Assembly (NCBI RefSeq): GCF_015710975.1
Contig: NZ_CP049783.1
Location: 2,890,001-2,954,000 of the forward strand
DNA length: 64,000 nt
Direction: 5' to 3'
Source of the DNA: Paenibacillus polymyxa
Lineage (GTDB): Bacteria; Bacillota; Bacilli; Paenibacillales; Paenibacillaceae
The notes beneath the pieces were generated by a model, which saw only the letters and a list, made by a program, of their open reading frames with translations, was not told the origin of the DNA and ran no database searches. The position numbers and the translations under genes are program-made. This document shows, piece after piece, positions 1-10,859 of this stretch (the first letter of the stretch is position 1; each line of letters opens with the position of its first letter).

Positions 1-18
1 CTGGATCACCTCCTTTCT
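1..18 (+). rRNA. rrs: 16S rRNA, 3' end only
   Basis: The window opens with the universally conserved 3' tail of 16S rRNA, including the anti-Shine-Dalgarno CCTCC at positions 10-14. Only this tip is present; the gene body lies upstream of the window. It fixes the orientation of the rRNA operon as plus strand. Confidence 0.93.
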
Positions 19-409
19 ATGGAGAATCGTTTCCTGCAATGGAAGCATTCAAATCAGTAGGTGTATATACCTGCGACCGGATATTCATTCGCTTCATCAC
101 AATATGTGTGAATGAAATGGATATCCTAAACTTACTCACTCGTTGCTCAGTTTTGAGAGTTCAAACTCTCAAGTTTCGACGAATGTTTCATTCACACATC
201 GTGTGGAACCGAAATATTCATCGGGTTTCGCTTCGTCGAAGCGAATTGCACCTTGAAAACTGGATACCGAAACGAAATTGCGTTTTAGAATATTCCTTTA
301 AGCTGATCTTGTGTAAACAAGTGAAATAAAGGTAGCTGCCTTGGGTTTCATTCACACGTGAGTGTTGAACCGAAATTCAAAGCAAATCGTATTTACGATG
401 TAAATACTA
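19..409 (+). other. 16S-23S internal transcribed spacer without tRNA genes
   Basis: This roughly 390-bp spacer holds no tRNA-Ile or tRNA-Ala, unlike some Bacillus rrn operons. It contains related hairpin-forming segments built on ATTCACAC/GTGTG near 88-115, 187-215 and 348-375. Positions 245-282 are complementary to 3346-3384 downstream of 23S, so they should pair in the precursor transcript and form the RNase III type processing stem that loops out 23S. The short ORF seen at 39-329 is not a gene. Confidence 0.85.
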
Positions 410-3337
<2,928 letters not shown>

Positions 3338-3345
3338 AGATAAGA

Positions 3346-3384
3346 CGCAATGAAGTTTCGGATCCAGTTTTCAGGGTGTAACCT
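3346..3384 (+). other. 3' half of pre-23S processing stem
   Basis: The reverse complement of this segment matches 245-282 in the spacer almost base for base, sharing the core CTGAAAACTGGAT versus TTGAAAACTGGAT and CCGAAAC. Pairing would enclose the whole 23S sequence. By analogy with Bacillus (Mini-III/RNase III processing of 23S) this is a precursor maturation stem. The complementarity is seen directly; the enzyme is inferred. Confidence 0.7.
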
Positions 3385-3402
3385 TGAAACAAATGTTAAT
3401 AT

Positions 3403-3478
3403 TCCCTGATAGCTCAGTTGGTAGAGCACTCGACTGTTAATCGAGTTGTCACAGGTTCGAGTCCTGTTCGGGGAGCCA
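3403..3478 (+). tRNA. tRNA-Asn (GTT)
   Basis: A 76-nt cloverleaf with acceptor TCCCTGA/TCGGGGA, anticodon loop CTGTTAA and encoded CCA. It is the first gene after 23S and lies in the place where 5S often sits. It is probably cotranscribed with the rRNA operon. Confidence 0.96.
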
Positions 3479-3481
3479 TAT

Positions 3482-3573
3482 GGAGAGGTGTCCGAGTTGG
3501 CCGAAGGAGCACGATTGGAAATCGTGTAGGCGCCAAAAGCGTCTCGAGGGTTCGAATCCCTCTCTCTCCGCCA
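3482..3573 (+). tRNA. tRNA-Ser (GGA)
   Basis: A 92-nt class II tRNA with a long variable arm, acceptor GGAGAGG/TCTCTCC, anticodon loop TTGGAAA and encoded CCA. Confidence 0.95.
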
Positions 3574-3590
3574 GAATTATTTTATAGTAT

Positions 3591-3662
3591 GGCCCGTTGG
3601 TCAAGGGGTTAAGACACCTCCCTTTCACGGAGGTAACAGGGGTTCGAATCCCCTACGGGTCA
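3591..3662 (+). tRNA. tRNA-Glu (TTC)
   Basis: A 72-nt cloverleaf with acceptor GGCCCGT/ACGGGTC and anticodon loop CTTTCAC. CCA is not encoded: the discriminator A is followed by T and an A-run. It is the last gene of the first tRNA block; a strong promoter follows. Confidence 0.94.
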
Positions 3663-3683
3663 TAAAAAAAAAATCACAAAAAG

Positions 3684-3712
3684 TTGCAATAAAAATTTTG
3701 TTGTGGTATAAT
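3684..3712 (+). promoter_or_regulatory. Sigma-A promoter of the second tRNA block
   Basis: The -35 TTGCAA (3684-3689) and -10 TATAAT (3707-3712) are separated by 17 bp, and a TGn extension (3704-3706) precedes the -10. It lies just upstream of tRNA-Val and should drive the 12-gene tRNA block independently of the rRNA operon. Confidence 0.85.
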
Positions 3713-3731
3713 ATGAGAAGTGTTCCGTTGA

Positions 3732-3807
3732 GGAGGCTTAGCTCAGCTGGGAGAGCATCTGCCTTACAAGCAGAGGGTCGGGGGTTCGATCCCCTCAGCC
3801 TCCACCA
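3732..3807 (+). tRNA. tRNA-Val (TAC)
   Basis: A 76-nt cloverleaf with acceptor GGAGGCT/AGCCTCC, anticodon loop CTTACAA and encoded CCA. It is the first gene after the promoter at 3684-3712. Confidence 0.95.
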
Positions 3808-3834
3808 TTATAAAAAGTAAATACTTATTACTGT

Positions 3835-3915
<81 letters not shown>

Positions 3916-3926
3916 AAATCTATTAT

Positions 3927-4003
3927 GGAACTGTGGTGTAGAGGCCTAACATGCCTGCCTGTCACGCAGGAGATCGCGGGTTCGAATCCCGTCAGTTCCG
4001 CCA
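3927..4003 (+). tRNA. tRNA-Asp (GTC)
   Basis: A 77-nt cloverleaf with acceptor GGAACTG/CAGTTCC, anticodon loop CTGTCAC and encoded CCA. Confidence 0.95.
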
Positions 4004-4040
4004 TTAGTAATACATTGCTTGGTAAAGAGTCTTATTGTGA

Positions 4041-4113
<73 letters not shown>

Positions 4114-4135
4114 CTTTTAATTGAATAGTTTTTGT

Positions 4136-4211
<76 letters not shown>

Positions 4212-4215
4212 TTTT

Positions 4216-4301
4216 GGAGGATTAGCGAAGTGGCCAAACGCATCAGACTGTAAATCTGCTCCCTTACGGGTTCGGTGGTTCGAATCCATCATCCTCCACC
4301 A
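4216..4301 (+). tRNA. tRNA-Tyr (GTA)
   Basis: An 86-nt class II tRNA with acceptor GGAGGAT/ATCCTCC, anticodon GTA, a long variable arm and encoded CCA. Only 4 bp separate it from tRNA-Thr. Confidence 0.95.
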
Positions 4302-4308
4302 GTTTTAT

Positions 4309-4382
4309 AGGGGCATAGTTTAAAGGTAGAACAACGGTCTCCAAAACCGTTGGTGTGGGTTCAATTCCTGCTGCCCCTGCCA
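4309..4382 (+). tRNA. tRNA-Trp (CCA)
   Basis: A 74-nt cloverleaf with acceptor AGGGGCA/TGCCCCT, anticodon loop CTCCAAA and encoded CCA. Confidence 0.95.
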
Positions 4383-4399
4383 ATTACTTCTTTTCCTGT

Positions 4400-4473
4400 G
4401 GCGGTCGTGGCGAAGTGGTTAACGCACCGGACTGTGACTCCGGCATTCGTGGGTTCAAGCCCCATCGGCCGCC
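4400..4473 (+). tRNA. tRNA-His (GTG)
   Basis: A 74-nt cloverleaf including the encoded extra G-1 that can pair with C73, the histidine identity element. The acceptor is GCGGTCG/CGGCCGC and the anticodon GTG. CCA is not encoded. Confidence 0.94.
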
Positions 4474-4482
4474 CTTTCTTAT

Positions 4483-4557
4483 TGGGGATTAGCCAAGCGG
4501 TAAGGCAACGGACTTTGACTCCGTCATGCATAGGTTCAAATCCTATATCCCCAGCCA
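4483..4557 (+). tRNA. tRNA-Gln (TTG)
   Basis: A 75-nt cloverleaf with acceptor TGGGGAT/ATCCCCA, anticodon loop CTTTGAC and encoded CCA. Confidence 0.95.
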
Positions 4558-4563
4558 TCTTAT

Positions 4564-4635
4564 GCGGACGTGGCTCAGCGGTAGAGCATCGCCTTGCCAA
4601 GGCGAGGGTCGCGGGTTCGATTCCCGTCGTCCGCT
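4564..4635 (+). tRNA. tRNA-Gly (GCC)
   Basis: A 72-nt cloverleaf with acceptor GCGGACG/CGTCCGC, anticodon loop CTTGCCA and discriminator T. CCA is not encoded. Confidence 0.94.
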
Positions 4636-4647
4636 TAGTTATATTCT

Positions 4648-4722
4648 GGCGCCATAGCCAAGTGGTAAGGCAAAGCTCTGCAAAAGCTTTATTCCCCAGT
4701 TCAAATCTGGGTGGCGCCTCCA
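4648..4722 (+). tRNA. tRNA-Cys (GCA)
   Basis: A 75-nt cloverleaf with acceptor GGCGCCA/TGGCGCC, anticodon loop CTGCAAA and encoded CCA. Confidence 0.95.
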
Positions 4723-4733
4723 TAATTAAATAT

Positions 4734-4812
4734 GCCGGCGTGGCGGAATGGCAGACGCGCTCGACTCAAAATCGAGTGGGAAACCGTGGAGGTTCGAGTC
4801 CTCTCGCCGGTA
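4734..4812 (+). tRNA. tRNA-Leu (CAA), integration target
   Basis: A 79-nt tRNA with acceptor GCCGGCG/CGCCGGT, anticodon loop CTCAAAA and a rather short class II variable arm. CCA is not encoded. Its 3' half (4772-4813) is repeated with two mismatches at 10860-10901, and a tyrosine integrase relic reads toward it from just downstream. It therefore served as the attachment site of a genomic island. Confidence 0.94.
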
Positions 4813-4813
4813 T
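4772..4813 (+). repeat. attL-like copy of the tRNA-Leu 3' end
   Basis: This 42-bp segment covers the 3' half of tRNA-Leu and the following T. It is directly repeated at 10860-10901 with 40 of 42 identities. Duplicated tRNA 3' ends are the classic footprint of tyrosine-recombinase integration. This copy keeps the tRNA functional. Confidence 0.85.
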
Positions 4814-4817
4814 TAAC

Positions 4818-4859
4818 TAAAAAAGTTCATTAGAGACATTCTCTAATGAACTTTTTTTA
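4818..4859 (+). terminator. Rho-independent terminator after tRNA-Leu
   Basis: A perfect 13-bp stem (4824-4836 with 4840-4852, AGTTCATTAGAGA) with a 3-nt loop is followed by a T7 run. In the other direction the stop codon of the integrase relic lies in its T-run. It was probably supplied by the island, because a second terminator sits after the displaced tRNA fragment at 10910. Confidence 0.88.
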
Positions 4860-5400
4860 TTTGAGCTTTAGTACCCCACTTATTGCTTGAGCTGAAGACA
4901 CCTTTGAGTTGTATTCCAAATGCGAATAAATATTTGCCGTTGTTGCATAATCGCTGCGGAACCATTCCTGAACTTCTTTCATGCTTACTCCTAATACATC
5001 TACATAAATATACTCCAGGTATTCAAGACAATAAGAATTGTCAGAAGATAAGCGATAGGATTCCTGTTATTCCTTCATACGAATCAGAAGCTCATAGAAC
5101 GTGTCTCACCAATGGCAGTATATGGCGACTGGCTTTATTCTTGGTTCGGTCCTTTTCATCATCTCTTGCCATTGAAGCAAAAAGTCTGCGAACAGCCTTT
5201 AGCTATTACCGGATGGAGTAGTCGCTTTTACTCTTGCAGCATATCTTCGTTTTCAACCGCGAGTGCTTGTCCTTCCATATGATAATTCTTTCTGGCTTCC
5301 TGAAGCAAGATTTCGGCTCTTTTCTTGGTTCCTTTTATCTTAAGCCCCGTAGGGATCCATTTTGGTTATCATTTACCATTCTCATCTTTACAGTTAGGCG
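4857..5400 (-). pseudogene. Decayed tyrosine recombinase (integrase) of the island
   Basis: Minus-strand reading reveals pieces of one phage/ICE integrase in N-to-C order. An arm-binding-like piece containing KWIPTGLKIKGTKKRA and LLQEARKNYH lies at about 5365-5228. A core-binding piece DFLLQWQEMMK is at about 5186-5153. The C-terminal piece GVSMKEVQEW, SDYATTANIYSHLEYNSK (with the catalytic Tyr of the NIYSHL box) is at about 4991-4857. The pieces are separated by stops and frameshifts. Most of the catalytic domain, including the Arg and His boxes, is missing; an intact relative would need about 1.15 kb and only about 0.54 kb remains. The C-terminus ends 44 bp from the tRNA, the usual integrase position. 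It cannot be active. Confidence 0.8.
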
Positions 5401-5954
5401 GATGTCCCGTTGCACTTTCTCCTCTTCCAACAACTCCAGAGGGTGAACCCGATCCTTTTTCAAATACCAGTTGAGCTTCGGAATGGATTTGCTACAAAAG
5501 TGGTAGCTAATCCGCCGATGGATTGCTTTAGCGCCCAGAAGGTGCATTTGATTTTGAACTGGGCGGATAAAGTTCGATGATCTAGGTCATCTCCAGTGTC
5601 AGATCGGTGCTGGCTAGAATGGAGCATCGCCTGTTCGGATTCACCAGCAAAAACCACAGTTTTTGGTATACTCTTTGGCCTCATAACATATCCAGACACA
5701 GGTAACTGACTGATTATTCATTGCTATACATGCTCACGATAGCGTACTCAAACGCGGCGATACGGCTTTAAAACAGCTCGGCCAAGCACCACCTTTGTCC
5801 TCTTTTACGATAGCGACCCCGGTCTTTGGCAGGTGTACCATGACGTAGGTATTCAAAACCATTTCCAGAACGTGCCCTAGTCAAAACACAGCCTGAGGCC
5901 GATGACAATGACAACAAACCCATGATGAAAAGTGCCTCCAAAATTGTATCACAT
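5401..5954. other. Non-coding or decayed stretch
   Basis: About 550 bp between the integrase relic and the suf promoter. Short minus-strand frames (for example 5335-5547 and 5460-5699) are open but resemble nothing I recognise and have no convincing ribosome-binding sites. The stretch is probably eroded island backbone. Confidence 0.4.
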
Positions 5955-5995
5955 TTAACACAATTGATATTGATAATCAATATCAATTGTGTTAA
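5955..5995. promoter_or_regulatory. Perfect 41-bp palindrome containing a Fur box
   Basis: Perfect 19-bp arms (5955-5973 and 5977-5995) flank a 3-bp centre. The core GATATTGATAATCAATATC (5966-5984) matches the classical 19-bp Fur consensus at 17 of 19 positions. It covers the -35 element of the suf operon promoter (5970-5998). This predicts repression by iron-loaded Fur and induction on iron starvation. The match is read directly; the regulator is inferred. Confidence 0.78.
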
Positions 5996-5998
5996 TAT
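5970..5998 (+). promoter_or_regulatory. Sigma-A promoter of the marR-sufCDB operon
   Basis: The -35 TTGATA (5970-5975) and -10 TAATAT (5993-5998) have 17-bp spacing and sit inside the Fur palindrome. Just downstream at 6006-6019 is a near-palindrome (GTTTACTAGTGAAC, 6 of 7 pairs) that could be an autoregulatory MarR operator. Confidence 0.65.
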
Positions 5999-6030
5999 AA
6001 CTTTGTTTACTAGTGAACAAAAATAATCTA

Positions 6031-6606
6031 ATGGTGACACTAAACTTGGTCTGCAACTACTACAAAAGAGGGGAGATTGGGAAATTGGAGTTTCAAAATC
6101 ATTTTAAAGGTCATCTTTACGAGCAATATATTAAAATGCTACATCTGAATGAACTGTATACTGAACAAGAAATTAACTCGTTTCGGCAACAGGCCAGAAA
6201 GTACCAGATTGACATGCTCTCCAACAATATTACTAGTGTACACGTTATTGATTGCATTGGTGATTATGAACCGATAAATCATACCGGGATTGTGGAGAAG
6301 ATGGGGTTGTCCAAAGCTAGTATTACTAAAATTAGTGCAAAGCTGCTGGAAATGGGCTTCATTATGAAAAGTCAACTGAACAGCAATCGTAAGGAGATTT
6401 ACTTTAGTTTAACGGATAAGGGAAGACACGTTTATCATTTGCATAAAGAACTGCACAAAGAAAAAGAAGAAAGGTTTTACCAATTCATTGAATCCTATTC
6501 AGAGGTTGAACTGCAGACTATTGGAAAATTTATGAGTGATTTGGTGGCGCGTGCCGAAGAATACTCCGAAGGGAAGTTTATGATAAATGACGACATTAAA
6601 GATTGA
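6031..6606 (+). CDS. MarR-family transcriptional regulator
   Basis: This is a winged-helix regulator of about 191 residues. The HTH region covers roughly residues 65-120 (TGIVEKMGLSKASITKISAK, then a wing reading NSNRKEIYFSLTDKGR), flanked by helical segments expected to dimerise. It is the first gene of the suf operon and overlaps sufC by 20 bp, so the two are translationally coupled. Neither possible start has a good Shine-Dalgarno site. ATG 6031 is chosen because the promoter puts transcription start near 6005, which leaves GTG 6013 almost no leader. It may bind the near-palindrome at 6006-6019 and combine iron (Fur) and Fe-S or redox signals; that role is inferred. Confidence 0.8.
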   Translation: MVTLNLVCNYYKRGEIGKLEFQNHFKGHLYEQYIKMLHLNELYTEQEINSFRQQARKYQIDMLSNNITSVHVIDCIGDYEPINHTGIVEKMGLSKASITKISAKLLEMGFIMKSQLNSNRKEIYFSLTDKGRHVYHLHKELHKEKEERFYQFIESYSEVELQTIGKFMSDLVARAEEYSEGKFMINDDIKD

Positions 6607-7363
6607 GGAATTAAGATCCAAGATTGAAGGGAAAGAAATTTTAAAAGGGCTCACACTGGAGATTCATGGCGGAGAGATTCATGCGATTATGGGGCCTAAT
6701 GGGACGGGGAAAAGTACATTGGCTTCAGCTTTAATGGGCCATCCCAAATATGAGGTTACTGGCGGTAAGGTGACATTGGACAATGAAGACCTTCTGGAGA
6801 TGGAGGTGGATGAGCGTGCCCAGGCAGGCTTGTTCCTCGCTATGCAATATCCAAGTGAAATTGCTGGCGTGACCAACTCGGATTTTCTCAGAAGTGCCAT
6901 CAATGCACGGCGTGAAGAAGGCGATGAGATATCCTTAATCCGTTTTATCCGTGAAATGGAGAGCAAAATGAAGGGGCTGGAGATGAACCCGGAATTTGTG
7001 CATCGTTATTTGAATGAGGGATTCTCTGGCGGTGAAAAAAAGCGGAATGAGATTTTGCAAATGATGCTACTTGAACCCAAGTTTGTGATCCTGGATGAAG
7101 TGGACTCAGGGCTTGATATTGATGCACTGCGTATTGTGGCCAATGGCGTAAATGAGATGCGCAGCCCGGATAGAGGCTTTTTAATCATCACCCATTATCA
7201 ACGACTGTTGAATTATATTACCCCGGATTTTGTGCATGTCATGATGCAAGGCCAGATAGTTAAATCTGGCGGTCCGGAGCTTGCCCACCGTTTGGAGGCT
7301 GAAGGGTACGATTGGGTGAAGGAGGAACTTGGGATTACGGATGAGACGGTAAGGGAAGCTTAA
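6587..7363 (+). CDS. sufC: SufC, Fe-S cluster assembly ATPase
   Basis: This 258-residue cytosolic ABC-type ATPase powers the SufBCD scaffold that builds Fe-S clusters. Walker A is GPNGTGKST (residues 36-44), the signature FSGGEKKR follows the helical domain, and Walker B is FVILDEVDSGLD, with the DEVDSGLD wording characteristic of SufC rather than of transporters. There is no membrane partner nearby. The length is normal for the family. The start overlaps marR, and sufD follows after 23 bp. No sufS or sufU is present in the cluster, so this is a partial second system, and sulfur must come from a desulfurase encoded elsewhere. Confidence 0.94.
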   Translation: MTTLKIEELRSKIEGKEILKGLTLEIHGGEIHAIMGPNGTGKSTLASALMGHPKYEVTGGKVTLDNEDLLEMEVDERAQAGLFLAMQYPSEIAGVTNSDFLRSAINARREEGDEISLIRFIREMESKMKGLEMNPEFVHRYLNEGFSGGEKKRNEILQMMLLEPKFVILDEVDSGLDIDALRIVANGVNEMRSPDRGFLIITHYQRLLNYITPDFVHVMMQGQIVKSGGPELAHRLEAEGYDWVKEELGITDETVREA

Positions 7364-7386
7364 AAGCCGGAGAGGAGGAACAGCAC

Positions 7387-8694
7387 GTGGATATACAAGC
7401 TAGAGTTTCAATGAATGTGGACGATTTACGCGCATGGTCAAGTGCTAAGGATGAACCTCGTTGGCTGATTGAACGCCGCGTTCATGCACTCGAACTGGCA
7501 GGGACGCTGGAGTTGCCTAAAGTGGAGAAAATCAATCTTGAAAAATGGGATATCTACGAAAGTGGAGATTACAAAGCTGAGAATGCGTGGTCTAGTTTGG
7601 AGGAAGCGCCGGAGGTTGTTCGAGGTTTGGTTACTTCTCCGGTGAAAGGCGGACTAATCGTTCAGTTCAACTCGGATGTAGTGTATACGAAATTGTCCGA
7701 GAGCTTAGCCGCCCAGGGAGTCATTTTAACGGATCTGCATACTGCGGCAAAAGAGCATGAGGAGCTGGTTCAACGTTATCTCTTTCAGGCAGTAAAGCCA
7801 GAAGAACATCGTTTATCTGCTGCACACAGTGCCTTATGGAGTGGTGGCGTTTTTCTATATGTCCCAGACGGTGTAGAGGTTGAAGCACCTATTCAAGCGA
7901 TCTTTCTTAACGATACAAGCGGTGTGTGTTTTGCTCCTCACGTCTTAATTGTGGCAGGGAGCAACAGCAAGATCACTTATGTGGATAATTGTGTATCGAG
8001 TGGTGATGATGTCAAGGTATTGCATAACGGTGTGACGGAGGTCTTCGCGGGGGCGGGCTCAAAGGTGCAAGTAGCTTCGGTTCATCAGCTTGCTGCAACT
8101 ACAACAGATTTCACCCAGCGACGGGCGGTCGTTCTTGCTGATGGGGGTGTGGAATGGATTATCGGTGAGATGAACAATGGTTATACCGCCAGCGATACCA
8201 AGACTTTGCTACAAGGCAACGGGGTGGTCTCCGACAATAAGGTAATTGCTATTGGCACGGGTAATCAAAAATCGAGCTATACAACTCAAGCTCAGCATTT
8301 TGGCAGAAGCTCGGTAAGCCAGATGATTACGCGTGCAGTCATGCTTGAAGAAGCTACGGCCATTATCAACGGCATTACAAAGATTGAAAAAGGTGCAACC
8401 CATTGTGATGGTCAGCAAACAGAACGCGTGCTTATGCTAAGTCCTAAAGCTCGCGGCGATGCCAATCCGATCCTGCTGATAGATGAGGATGATGTAACCG
8501 CGGGTCATGCTGCATCCGTGGGGCAAGTAAATGCAGAGCAAATCTATTATCTGATGTCGCGCGGGATATCAAGGAGTGTAGCCGAACATCTTGTTATTTT
8601 CGGATTTCTCGCTCCTGTCATTTCGGAGATCCCGCTGGAAGGTGTTCGTAGTCGCCTAAAAGATTTAGTGGAAAGCAAGCTCGGCAGATCATAG
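7387..8694 (+). CDS. sufD: SufD, Fe-S cluster assembly scaffold subunit
   Basis: A 435-residue SufB/SufD-family beta-helix protein that pairs with SufB and SufC. The GTG start at 7387 is supported by GAGAGGAGG at 7370-7378. The conserved core includes SAAHSALWSGGVFLYVPDGVEVEAPIQ in two blocks near residues 139-166, and the C-terminal YLMSRGISRSVAEHLVIFGF is typical of the family. It is followed by sufB after 43 bp. The assignment as SufD rather than SufB rests on gene order and on the shorter, more divergent N-terminus. Confidence 0.92.
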   Translation: MDIQARVSMNVDDLRAWSSAKDEPRWLIERRVHALELAGTLELPKVEKINLEKWDIYESGDYKAENAWSSLEEAPEVVRGLVTSPVKGGLIVQFNSDVVYTKLSESLAAQGVILTDLHTAAKEHEELVQRYLFQAVKPEEHRLSAAHSALWSGGVFLYVPDGVEVEAPIQAIFLNDTSGVCFAPHVLIVAGSNSKITYVDNCVSSGDDVKVLHNGVTEVFAGAGSKVQVASVHQLAATTTDFTQRRAVVLADGGVEWIIGEMNNGYTASDTKTLLQGNGVVSDNKVIAIGTGNQKSSYTTQAQHFGRSSVSQMITRAVMLEEATAIINGITKIEKGATHCDGQQTERVLMLSPKARGDANPILLIDEDDVTAGHAASVGQVNAEQIYYLMSRGISRSVAEHLVIFGFLAPVISEIPLEGVRSRLKDLVESKLGRS

Positions 8695-8737
8695 CAAATC
8701 AAAATGATTCTTGAAAGGTTAAAAAGGAGTGATACTA

Positions 8738-10135
8738 ATGGCTAAAAAAGCACCAGATATGGGCGAATATAAATATGGGTTTCGCGACAAGCACCAGTCT
8801 ATTTTTCAATCTGGAAAAGGTCTGACGGAAGAGATTGTCCGGGAAATTTCCCGGATCAAGGAAGAGCCGGAGTGGATGCTCAATTTTCGGTTGAAAGCTT
8901 TGAATCAATTCTACAAAATGCCGATGCCTGAATGGGGAGCGGATTTGACCGGGCTAAATCTTGATGACATCCAGTATTACGTTCGCCCTTCTGAAAAACA
9001 AGGAAAGACCTGGGAGGAGGTTCCTTCCGAGATCAAAGCAACCTTTGACAAGCTGGGAATCCCTGAAGCGGAGCAAAAGTTCCTGGCGGGCGTATCCGCT
9101 CAATATGAGTCGGAAGTAGTTTATCACAGCATGCGGAAAGAACTGGAGGATCAGGGCGTTATTTTCCTTGATACGGATACTGCATTAAAGCAATACCCCG
9201 AAGTGTTTAAGCAATATTTTGGGACGATCATCCCTCCCGCAGACAATAAATTTGCGGCGCTTAATAGTGCGGTTTGGTCAGGCGGTAGCTTTGTATACAT
9301 TCCGAAGGGTGTTCATTGCGAGGTTCCTATACAAGGTTATTTTCGTATTAATTCTGAAAATATGGGTCAATTCGAGCGGACATTAATTATTGCCGAAGAG
9401 GGCAGCTTTGTCCATTATGTTGAAGGATGTACAGCACCTATTTATAGTACCAGTTCTTTGCATAGTGGAGTTATTGAAATTATTTGCCGGAAAGATTCCC
9501 GTGTCCGTTACACGACCATTCAGAATTGGGCTCCTAATATCTACAACTTGGTAACCCAAAGGGCTGTGGTAGAAGAAAATGCCACAATGGAATGGGTGGA
9601 CGGCAACATCGGCTCCAAGGTAACAATGAAGTATCCGGCAGTATTATTGAAAGGACGGGGAGCCAAGGGGTCCATCCTGTCTATTGCCGTAGCCGGTAAA
9701 GATCAGCATCAAGATGCTGGCGCGAAGGTAATACACCTTGCTCCCGAGACAACATCTACGATTATATCCAAATCCATCAGCAAGCAGGGCGGAAAAGTAA
9801 ACTACCGAGGGTTGTCCAGCTTCAGCCGCGATTCCGCAGGGTCTAAGTCCAATATTAAGTGCGATACGTTGATATTGGATAACATGTCAACATCAGATAC
9901 GATTCCATACAATGAAATTAAAAACGATCAGATTACTTTGGAGCACGAGGCAACAGTATCCAAAGTGTCTGAGGAACAATTGTTTTACTTAATGAGCCGC
10001 GGGCTTACAGAACAAGATGCTACACAAATGATTGTAATGGGCTTTATTGAACCGTTTACCAAAGAATTGCCAATGGAATATGCCGTTGAAATGAATCGGT
10101 TGATTCAATTTGAGATGGAAGGAAGCATCGGTTGA
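8738..10135 (+). CDS. sufB: SufB, Fe-S cluster assembly scaffold subunit
   Basis: A 465-residue protein starting at ATG 8738 behind AAAAAGGAGTG. SufB is the scaffold subunit on which the nascent cluster is assembled. Family marks are [21 protein letters not shown] in two parts near residues 180-200, [23 protein letters not shown] and the C-terminal [24 protein letters not shown]. The strong resemblance to Bacillus-type SufB suggests a normal fold and function. The order C-D-B without S and U differs from the usual Firmicute sufCDSUB operon. Confidence 0.94.
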   Translation: MAKKAPDMGEYKYGFRDKHQSIFQSGKGLTEEIVREISRIKEEPEWMLNFRLKALNQFYKMPMPEWGADLTGLNLDDIQYYVRPSEKQGKTWEEVPSEIKATFDKLGIPEAEQKFLAGVSAQYESEVVYHSMRKELEDQGVIFLDTDTALKQYPEVFKQYFGTIIPPADNKFAALNSAVWSGGSFVYIPKGVHCEVPIQGYFRINSENMGQFERTLIIAEEGSFVHYVEGCTAPIYSTSSLHSGVIEIICRKDSRVRYTTIQNWAPNIYNLVTQRAVVEENATMEWVDGNIGSKVTMKYPAVLLKGRGAKGSILSIAVAGKDQHQDAGAKVIHLAPETTSTIISKSISKQGGKVNYRGLSSFSRDSAGSKSNIKCDTLILDNMSTSDTIPYNEIKNDQITLEHEATVSKVSEEQLFYLMSRGLTEQDATQMIVMGFIEPFTKELPMEYAVEMNRLIQFEMEGSIG

Positions 10136-10187
10136 TTCATTAATTTAATAGATCAAACCTTTATCATTCTTTAAAGAGGTGCTAGTA

Positions 10188-10400
10188 ATGAAGAAAAATA
10201 AATCGGACGATTCAGAACTAGCTCAAATTACCCGAGAGATACGAAAACTTCAATTCTGCCTCCATATGCTGTCAGGATTGAGCGCAAGTTGTGGTGTGAT
10301 GATACCTTTAGATTCTATTCATACGCTTATAAGGGAACTTTCGGATCAAGAGGTTACTCTTAGGCAAAAAGCAAAGGATCACTCAGACGATCTAGGATGA
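10188..10400 (+). CDS. Small hypothetical protein in the suf operon
   Basis: A 70-residue soluble, mostly helical protein that I do not recognise. The start at ATG 10188 is preceded by AAAGAGGTG. It has two cysteines (in LQFCLHML and SASCGVMI), a charged N-terminus and a coiled-coil-like C-terminal half (LIRELSDQEVTLRQKAKD). It lies between sufB and the nfu-like gene with short gaps, which indicates cotranscription and an accessory role in Fe-S assembly. Function is unknown; a regulatory or carrier role is only a guess from context. Confidence 0.6.
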   Translation: MKKNKSDDSELAQITREIRKLQFCLHMLSGLSASCGVMIPLDSIHTLIRELSDQEVTLRQKAKDHSDDLG

Positions 10401-10448
10401 AAAAAGGTCTGAATGACGGTTGGTAAAACAATGGGAGGAGTTGACATA

Positions 10449-10688
10449 ATGGATGAAAATGGAGTTTTATTCGATGAAGTATCGGAAGTTCTTCTCAAAC
10501 TACGTCCTTTCTTACTGCGTGACGGTGGAGATGCTGAACTGGTCGAAGTTGAGAACGGTATAGCAAAATTAAGATTTTTGGGAGCATGCAATGGTTGCCC
10601 AAGTGCTACGATTACGTTAAAGGTTGCTATTGAGCGCGCAATTCTTGAGGAAATTGATGATATTAAAGAAGTTGTACAAGTATTCTAA
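10449..10688 (+). CDS. NifU C-terminal-domain (Nfu-type) Fe-S scaffold/carrier
   Basis: A 79-residue single-domain Nfu protein. The start at ATG 10449 has GGGAGGAG just upstream. It contains the family motifs [16 protein letters not shown] and [14 protein letters not shown] with the CxxC cluster-binding pair. Nfu proteins accept a cluster from SufBCD and pass it to apo-targets. Its place at the end of the suf operon fits a carrier role and may partly replace the missing SufU. Confidence 0.88.
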   Translation: MDENGVLFDEVSEVLLKLRPFLLRDGGDAELVEVENGIAKLRFLGACNGCPSATITLKVAIERAILEEIDDIKEVVQVF

Positions 10689-10735
10689 AATTCCTCGATA
10701 CTGAGCAACTGAGTTAGTCCTGTCGCAGACCATAG

Positions 10736-10856
10736 CTACGGAAGTTGATCCCGCTGCTCAATACCAAAGTACATCGACAGATTACCTTGCGGGTAGAAAT
10801 CGACGAACAGCGCTTTTTTCCCTTCGTCAAACAAGGTATTATCAAGATTTAATTCG
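10736..10856 (-). pseudogene. ParA/Soj-like ATPase fragment
   Basis: Minus-strand reading gives DEGKKALFVDFYPQGNLSMYFG, in which LFVDFYPQGN matches the Walker A' neighbour (VDxDPQGN) of ParA/Soj partition ATPases. The aspartate after VDF is replaced by Tyr, a stop follows about 13 residues later, and the P-loop upstream is missing. The upstream end runs into the duplicated tRNA fragment. It is best read as a scrap of the partition or maintenance module of the integrated element. The segment is short, so confidence is moderate. Confidence 0.5.
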
Positions 10857-10859
10857 GTG

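Noticed and set aside
5768..6040. Minus-strand 90-codon frame over the suf promoter
   Set aside because: It covers the Fur palindrome and promoter, has no ribosome-binding site and resembles no family.
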